From: Geopseudomonas sagittaria | GTDB taxonomy: Bacteria; Pseudomonadota; Gammaproteobacteria; Pseudomonadales; Pseudomonadaceae | Assembly (NCBI RefSeq): GCF_900115715.1 | Contig: NZ_FOXM01000023.1 | Location: 1-44,620, forward strand | Direction of reading: 5' to 3' | Length of the DNA stretch: 44,620 nt | Shown here: piece by piece, positions 40,522-44,620 of the stretch | Layout of the letters: each line of letters begins with the position of its first letter | Position numbering within the stretch: the stretch's first letter is position 1 | Position numbers and translations under genes: made by a program | Notes under the pieces: model-generated | Seen by the model: the letters and a program-made list of their open reading frames with translations, nothing else | Told to the model about the DNA's origin: nothing | The model's database searches: none

Positions 40522-40616
40522 CCCCACCCATCTACTGCCGATCGCTCCCCCTGCGGCCGGCTCAAGACTGCGACTGCAGCGAATGCCGGCCTATGCCGGC
40601 GAAGGAGAACGCATGA
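40518..40616 (+). CDS. Very small Cys-rich peptide, 32 aa
   Basis: Starts in the methyltransferase stop (ATGA) and ends overlapping the next start. Contains CDCSECRPMP, a potential metal knuckle. Both overlaps support it, but its size makes it uncertain. Confidence 0.5.
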   Translation: MTPPIYCRSLPLRPAQDCDCSECRPMPAKENA

Positions 40617-40804
40617 AACGTGCAAGCCCCGTAGAGCTGCGCGCCGCACTGGAAGCAGCAACGACCATGGCCCGCGCAGGCATTCTGTTCGTGCCGATGC
40701 CGGCCCTCGACCAGGCAGACCATGACGCCTTGGCGAACCAGATGCACGACCGCCTCGAAAAGCTCGAGCAGGAAGCCAGCGCCCAGGATGCAGGCCATGA
40801 GTGA
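40613..40804 (+). CDS. Hypothetical helical protein, 63 aa
   Basis: From ATG 40613 in the preceding stop. Begins MKRASPVELRAALEAATTMA and ends with a charged helix (ANQMHDRLEKLEQEASAQDA). Probably alpha-helical and dimeric. Function unknown. Confidence 0.68.
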   Translation: MKRASPVELRAALEAATTMARAGILFVPMPALDQADHDALANQMHDRLEKLEQEASAQDAGHE

Positions 40805-41609
40805 CAAGATCGACGCCGTGATCGCCAGCATGGGATGGGATCTCGATCCGCAGGAGTGGGCGGACATGCGCCTCCTGTGCGAGGCCGACCTCGCCCAGCA
40901 GCCCGCCACGGCGGTGCGGGAGGAGTGGCGCTACATTATTGAGCGCGTAGTTGATGAGCTGGACGCGCTGAACTGTGCTTTCCGCGACCAGATAGACGAT
41001 GAAATGGCAGACCCGGAGGAAGAATTTGATCGGTGCGCCGCCACTGACGAACTGATTGAGCAGGCGCGCGCCATGCTCGCCATCGCCCCTGCTGCGCCGG
41101 TACCGCAGGAGCCGGTGCAGATGCACCACGAGCCGCACAATCGCGCGATGTGGCATGAGAACTGCCCTGGGCGGCGGTTCTCATCGCCGATGAAGCCGCG
41201 TGGCGATGGCTCCTGGGAATGCGGCGTCTGCGGGGCTGTAGGGCGCGTCACCGCCCCGCCCTCCGCCGAGCAGCCGAAGTGCGGCACCTGCAACGGTCAC
41301 GGCATGGTCGGCGGGCTGAGGCAAGACGGGTACGACAGCGAAACCTGCCCGCAGTGCGCTGGAACCGGCTACGACTGTCCGGATTGCATCGCCGCCGCCG
41401 AGCAGCCGAACGCAGCAGTTATGCCTTGCGGTACGGCGGTATCGAACGTGTACGAAGCGTATGAAGCCGGGAAGAAATCCGCAGAGCAGCCGGACGCCAT
41501 GAAAGTAAATCGCAAAACGCTGGAGCGATACGTTCGGCATCTGCAAATAGCCGGGTACAACAACGCTGCCGACGATCTACGCGCCCTGCTGGCCGGAGGT
41601 GAGCAATGA
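40797..41609 (+). CDS. Zinc-knuckle protein with DnaJ-like CxxCxGxG repeats, 270 aa
   Basis: Starts at ATG 40797, overlapping the previous stop by 8 bp; the longer frame is shadow. The N-terminal 90 residues are acidic and helical. Then come ECGVCGAVG and, at about 161-196, CGTCNGHG ... CPQCAGTG ... CPDC, a DnaJ-type zinc region. The C-terminus (VNRKTLERYVRHLQIAGYNN) is a short helical domain. Three AEQP tags recur between segments. Seen as an accessory phage protein; chaperone function is not implied without a J domain. Confidence 0.78.
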   Translation: MSDKIDAVIASMGWDLDPQEWADMRLLCEADLAQQPATAVREEWRYIIERVVDELDALNCAFRDQIDDEMADPEEEFDRCAATDELIEQARAMLAIAPAAPVPQEPVQMHHEPHNRAMWHENCPGRRFSSPMKPRGDGSWECGVCGAVGRVTAPPSAEQPKCGTCNGHGMVGGLRQDGYDSETCPQCAGTGYDCPDCIAAAEQPNAAVMPCGTAVSNVYEAYEAGKKSAEQPDAMKVNRKTLERYVRHLQIAGYNNAADDLRALLAGGEQ

Positions 41610-42202
41610 AGCCGCTACACGGAGACGCCGAGCACTGGTTCGGCGAGTGCGCCAAACTGATCGCCGAGCGCGACGCCTTAGCTACCGACTGGCGAGTGGC
41701 CTCTGGCGCAGCCATCATGCTGCGAACAGAACTGGCCGACATGCGCAGCGAGCGCGATGCCCTGGCGCAGCGGTGCCGGGAGCTGGAGGCGGAGAACAAC
41801 ACCTTCAACGCCGAGAGGCTTCGCGTCGGAAAGGAGAACGCGACCCTGCGCGCCGAGAACATCAAGCTTGCCGAATGGTACTCAGAGGCGGGCGTCAGGG
41901 AAGACACCCTGCGAGCCGAAGTCGCCGACCTCAAGGCCCGCCTGCTGGAGGCAGAGCGCGGCAACGAGGAACTGGTGCGGCTGCGGGCTGAGAATCGGGA
42001 GCTGGAGAAGGACACGGCGCGCATCGACTGGCTAGCGGACCAGTTCAAGACTTGCACGGTATACATGACCGGCGAGCACCCGTGGCGCCCCACCAGCTAC
42101 AAGCTGCGCGAGCTGAATGGACCAACGTTCCGCCATGCCATCGACGCAGCTATGGGAGAGGCCACATGTGCAACCACCGATGGCGCTACCGCAACACCCT
42201 GA
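41606..42202 (+). CDS. Coiled-coil protein, 198 aa
   Basis: Residues about 15-140 form a heptad-rich coiled coil (ELADMRSERDALAQRCRELE, then LRAEVADLKARLLEAERGNE). It ends with a short folded part (DTARIDWLADQFKTCTVYMT) also seen at the end of many phage coiled-coil proteins. Coupled to the previous gene by ATGA. Role unknown. Confidence 0.82.
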   Translation: MKPLHGDAEHWFGECAKLIAERDALATDWRVASGAAIMLRTELADMRSERDALAQRCRELEAENNTFNAERLRVGKENATLRAENIKLAEWYSEAGVREDTLRAEVADLKARLLEAERGNEELVRLRAENRELEKDTARIDWLADQFKTCTVYMTGEHPWRPTSYKLRELNGPTFRHAIDAAMGEATCATTDGATATP

Positions 42203-42336
42203 GCCGCGCCGAGTGCTGCCGCTGCGGCGTGCAGGTAGAGCGCGTCTGGCCTGACCCGGACGGCCGCTGGCAGCTCTGGAAGGTCGCCATGCGCGCGGCG
42301 ATGAGAGCCAAACCGCAGGCCACCGTCCTGGCATAG
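42166..42336 (+). CDS. Small zinc-ribbon protein, 56 aa
   Basis: Begins MCNHRWRYRNTLSRAECCRC, with C2/H4 and C17/C18/C20 able to form a small zinc site (CxH ... CxxC-like). Basic C-terminus rich in Arg/Ala. It starts at 42166 after GGGAGAGG and overlaps the coiled-coil gene end by 37 bp. Function unknown. Confidence 0.7.
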   Translation: MCNHRWRYRNTLSRAECCRCGVQVERVWPDPDGRWQLWKVAMRAAMRAKPQATVLA

Positions 42337-42390
42337 CCTGCCGATCACCTACGAATCAAATAGCTGCCCGAGGGCGGCGAGGGGAAAGTC

Positions 42391-42747
42391 ATGCCTGCCG
42401 AAACACAAACGATCTATGTGGTCTGGACAAACACCGACCTGACCGAAGGCCGCGGCCATCAAATCCCCATCGCCTACGCACTGTCTCAGACAACGGCGCG
42501 GCGGATCGCGTCTAGGCGTGGAGTGCAAGGCTCTGATGCAGAGGTCCAGCCGTTCGAGGCAATCCTGCATCGCGGCAGATGGTGCGCGCCGGTTTCAATT
42601 GAGAGGCCGTCTAAAGCCGACGAGGAGAAGGACAGGGCCCTGGCAGCCGCAGCAGCAGCTCGCGCCGCACGGGATGCAGCAATCGAGAAGGCACGCAGCA
42701 TGGGCATGACGGAAGAGGATCTGAAGGCTTTGGGAGGCGGCGCATGA
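42391..42747 (+). CDS. Hypothetical protein, 118 aa
   Basis: A beta-rich first half (MPAETQTIYVVWTNTDLTEG, EVQPFEAILHRGRWCAP) is followed by an Ala/Arg/Glu helix of about 45 residues. Small folded domain with a helical tail; unknown role. It follows a short leader and overlaps the next gene by 4 bp. Confidence 0.78.
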   Translation: MPAETQTIYVVWTNTDLTEGRGHQIPIAYALSQTTARRIASRRGVQGSDAEVQPFEAILHRGRWCAPVSIERPSKADEEKDRALAAAAAARAARDAAIEKARSMGMTEEDLKALGGGA

Positions 42748-42974
42748 GCACGAAGACTGACGACTTCACCGCATGGTTCGAGGCGCCCGAGCAGGCCGAT
42801 CTGCGCTTGAGCTGCTCGAGAGGCTGGGCCGAGCTGATCTGGCAGGCATCCCGCGCGGCGGTGGTGGTCGAGCTGCCAGATACCTGGTCGCCGAATGACT
42901 GCGGCGACTGGGCGTACTGGGCTGACGCAGTTGATTCAGCAATCGAGGCTGCCGGCGTGAGGATCAAGGAATGA
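42744..42974 (+). CDS. Hypothetical protein, 76 aa
   Basis: An acidic, Trp-rich small protein (DDFTAWFEAPEQADLRLSCS, then WSPNDCGDWAYWADAVDSAI). ATGA overlaps at both ends place it in the same transcript as excisionase and integrase. Function unknown. Confidence 0.75.
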   Translation: MSTKTDDFTAWFEAPEQADLRLSCSRGWAELIWQASRAAVVVELPDTWSPNDCGDWAYWADAVDSAIEAAGVRIKE

Positions 42975-43234
42975 GCACCTGTCCGTTCTGCAAGCGCGAC
43001 CCATACCACTACGTCGATATCGGAGTTGGCTACCAGGCTGCAGCGGTTGATTGCTGCGACCTCGGTATCGCTCTGCATTACGGCGACAAAGAGGCGTGGC
43101 AGACACTGAGGAATATGCGCAGCCACTCGCCACGCAAGAAAGCTCGCGCCATGAAGGTGTTGCGTGAGTACGGATATCGGCCTGATTCGAAGGGTCGATT
43201 TGCCGCCAAGGTGTTCGAAGTGAGGGTGAAGTGA
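42971..43234 (+). CDS. Zinc-binding small protein, 87 aa
   Basis: Starts STCPFCKRDPYHYVDIGVGY; CPFC plus later CC (VDCCDLG) may form a zinc site. C-terminal basic tail (SPRKKARAMKVLREYGYRPD). Overlaps the excisionase start (TGATG). Function unknown; could assist integration or excision by position. Confidence 0.73.
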   Translation: MSTCPFCKRDPYHYVDIGVGYQAAAVDCCDLGIALHYGDKEAWQTLRNMRSHSPRKKARAMKVLREYGYRPDSKGRFAAKVFEVRVK

Positions 43235-43551
43235 TGACCCTGATCGACGTCCCCCAGACAGCGAAGTTCCTCGGGGTATGCCGGCAGACTGTGTACAACA
43301 TGATCAAGGCCGGTGAAATTCCCTTCGTCATGGTCCGCAGCCACTACCGCATACCCCGCGAAAAACTCGTAAGCCAGCTCGCCGCCGAGCCCACTGCTAG
43401 TATCTCTAGCGCGGGCGGCGTAGCGGAGGAATCCACATGCCGTACAAACGAGACGATTCGCCCTATTGGTGGATCAGCTTCAAAACACCAGCTGGACGCT
43501 ACGTTAGACGGTCTTCTGGGACCGACGACAAAGCGGCAGCGGCAGCGATAG
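43234..43551 (+). CDS. xis: Excisionase-family DNA-binding protein
   Basis: 105 aa from ATG 43234; the GTG just before it is an alternative. The first 50 residues are a MerR/AlpA-type winged helix used by excisionases: LIDVPQTAKFLGVCRQTVYN, then MIKAGEIPFVMVRSHYRIPR. The rest is low-complexity. Its end overlaps the integrase gene by 115 bp in another frame, the order and overlap seen in lambda xis-int. It would direct excision by binding the att arm. Confidence 0.85.
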   Translation: MTLIDVPQTAKFLGVCRQTVYNMIKAGEIPFVMVRSHYRIPREKLVSQLAAEPTASISSAGGVAEESTCRTNETIRPIGGSASKHQLDATLDGLLGPTTKRQRQR

Positions 43552-44549
43552 AGAACCAGGCGCGGGCCGATGCCTGGAAGGAAAAGGAGTGGGGCGTGAA
43601 TCCGCCCCGCACCTTCGAGGAGGTCATCGTTCCGTATCTGCAGCATGCTCGCCAGCACCAGCGCAGCTACGAAACGACGGCCCATCGCGTGAAGCAGTTG
43701 AGGAAACACTTTGCCGCCCAGATCGTCAACGACCTGGGCGGCCAGAGCATCCGGGACTATATCACCGCGCGGACGCAGGATGGCGCGAGCGCGGCGACGG
43801 TCAACCGGGAGTTGGCCGCATTCAGCGCGGCGATCAACTGGTGCAACACGGAACTGGAGTGGGCTTTGCCGAACCCGGTGAAGGGCCGGACGATGAAGGA
43901 GCCGGAAGGAAGGGTGCGCTGGATAACCCGCGCGGAGGTGGATGCGCTGTGCCGGGCCGCCCGTGAGGGGCGCAACGGCGCACTGCTGGAGGACTTCGTG
44001 CGGCTGGCGGTCAACACCGGCTGCCGAAAGGAGGAACTGCTGGGGATGGAGTGGCGGCGCGTGGATCTCCACAACCGCCTGCTGTACCTGGAGGGAGAGC
44101 ACACCAAGGCCGGCAAGCGCCGGTCGATCCCGCTCAACCAGGGCGCGCTGTCGGCGCTGTTGGGCAGGCAGGCATTCCGCGCAGAGCACTGCCCGGCGAG
44201 TCCGTGGGTATTCGCCCGAGCGGACGGGGAGCGTGCGGTGAGTATCAGGGTGGGATTCGAGAATGCGTGCAAGCGGGCCGGCATCGTGGACTTCGTGATT
44301 CACGACCTGCGCCACACCTGCGCGGCGCACCTGATCAGTGCCGGGGTGGCGCTGGCCGAGGTGCGCGATCTGCTCGGGCACTCGACCATCACCATGACCG
44401 AGCGGTATGCCCACTTGGCCCCGGCGAGGGTGCGCGATGCGGTCGGGATTCTCGACGGACTGAGCGCGGAGCGTGATGAAGTCGTGTCACGATCTCGCTA
44501 CGCTGAGAATCCAGTGCGTCTAATCTCAAAGGAGGGAAAACGGCTGTAA
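43437..44549 (+). CDS. int: Tyrosine integrase
   Basis: 370 aa from ATG 43437 (GGAGGAA upstream). N-terminal arm-binding part (YKRDDSPYWWISFKTPAGRY), core-binding SAM-like domain near 60-165, then the catalytic domain from about 180. The full catalytic set is visible: R in LAVNTGCRKEELLGMEW, K in HTKAGKRRS, HDLRHTCAAH (H-x-x-R), LLGHSTITMTERY (H and the Tyr nucleophile). It lies 16 bp from attR, next to the tRNA it targets. The 19-bp arm-type repeat is inside its 3' end. Confidence 0.97.
   Translation: MPYKRDDSPYWWISFKTPAGRYVRRSSGTDDKAAAAAIENQARADAWKEKEWGVNPPRTFEEVIVPYLQHARQHQRSYETTAHRVKQLRKHFAAQIVNDLGGQSIRDYITARTQDGASAATVNRELAAFSAAINWCNTELEWALPNPVKGRTMKEPEGRVRWITRAEVDALCRAAREGRNGALLEDFVRLAVNTGCRKEELLGMEWRRVDLHNRLLYLEGEHTKAGKRRSIPLNQGALSALLGRQAFRAEHCPASPWVFARADGERAVSIRVGFENACKRAGIVDFVIHDLRHTCAAHLISAGVALAEVRDLLGHSTITMTERYAHLAPARVRDAVGILDGLSAERDEVVSRSRYAENPVRLISKEGKRL
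44485..44503. repeat. 19-bp direct repeat, putative integrase arm-type site inside int
   Basis: Identical to 160-178. It lies 63 bp before the right att core and inside the coding end of int (encoding the VSRSRYA part). With the left copy it would make a symmetrical pair of arms around attP. It forces a coding constraint on the integrase C-terminus. Confidence 0.55.
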
Positions 44550-44565
44550 GCCGCATTCTAGAAGG

Positions 44566-44620
44566 TGGTGCGGACGGAGAGACTCGAACTCTCACACCTT
44601 GCGGCACTGGAACCTAAATC
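44566..44620. repeat. attR core, right copy of 55-bp direct repeat
   Basis: Identical to 1-55. The phage carries the tRNA 3' end, so the tRNA gene is restored across this junction; its 5' half would continue beyond the window on the plus-strand side. Integration is in tRNA-Leu. Confidence 0.95.
44566..44620 (-). tRNA. tRNA-Leu(UAG), 3' part; 5' part outside window
   Basis: On the minus strand the sequence reads through the anticodon loop TTTAGGT (anticodon UAG) and stem TCCAG, long variable arm GCCGCAAGGTG, T arm GAGAG-TTCGAGT-CTCTC, acceptor strand and CCA. The long variable arm and the anticodon indicate leucine. The 5' half must come from the host beyond base 44620. Confidence 0.85.

Noticed and set aside
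1-44620. CRISPR array
   Set aside because: No regularly spaced short repeats with unique spacers were seen.
1-44620. Diversity-generating retroelement, suggested by BPP-1-like head genes
   Set aside because: No reverse transcriptase frame and no template/variable repeat pair near the tailspike.

Overview
The window is one complete temperate phage genome carried as a prophage, cut exactly at its attachment sites. A 55-bp perfect direct repeat forms both ends (1-55 and 44566-44620). Read on the minus strand the repeat is the 3' part of a tRNA-Leu(UAG) gene, from the anticodon stem to the encoded CCA. The high GC content, the tRNA and the protein families point to Pseudomonas or a close gammaproteobacterial relative; that host call is inference. 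Virion genes resemble those of short-tailed phages of the epsilon15 / Bordetella BPP-1 type: Bbp16-like cement protein, Bbp19-like protein, head-to-tail connecting portal, T7-like tail-tube and ejected internal proteins, and a beta-helix tailspike.

The layout is lambda-like but mirrored. A CI-type repressor (29240-29881, +) faces a small Cro-like protein (28946-29143, -). Leftward from cro run replication genes (O-like, DnaB), then a tightly overlapping nin-like block (PDDEXK nuclease, NinB, Ref-like nuclease, DUF3310, VRR-NUC). Next come a possible late regulator, a leader with two tandem terminators, and the late operon: Gp49-like protein, holin, small and large terminase, portal, scaffold, capsid, cement, tail, ejected proteins, tailspike and finally endolysin at attL. 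Holin and endolysin are about 21 kb apart.

Rightward from cI, a promoter with CI-type half-sites and a boxA element lead into an early/accessory operon of small ORFs. This operon carries ERF annealing protein plus YqaJ exonuclease, a stand-alone LytTR protein, a helicase with a beta-class DNA methyltransferase, a C5-cytosine methyltransferase, zinc-ribbon and coiled-coil proteins, and a putative excisionase overlapping the integrase beside attR.

The most interesting points are these. A 75-aa lysis-cassette membrane protein has a phospholipase A2-like CC-x2-HD-x2-Y motif. Repressor half-sites recur at three places. A rightward terminator lies between cro and O and could end an OOP-like antisense RNA. 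An att architecture is visible, with an IHF consensus and a 19-bp repeat that lies inside int on one side. Recurrent boundary sequences look like gene-cassette junctions. There is also a 0.5-kb gene-poor patch with a perfect 16-bp inverted repeat. No antibiotic-resistance or known toxin gene was recognised.
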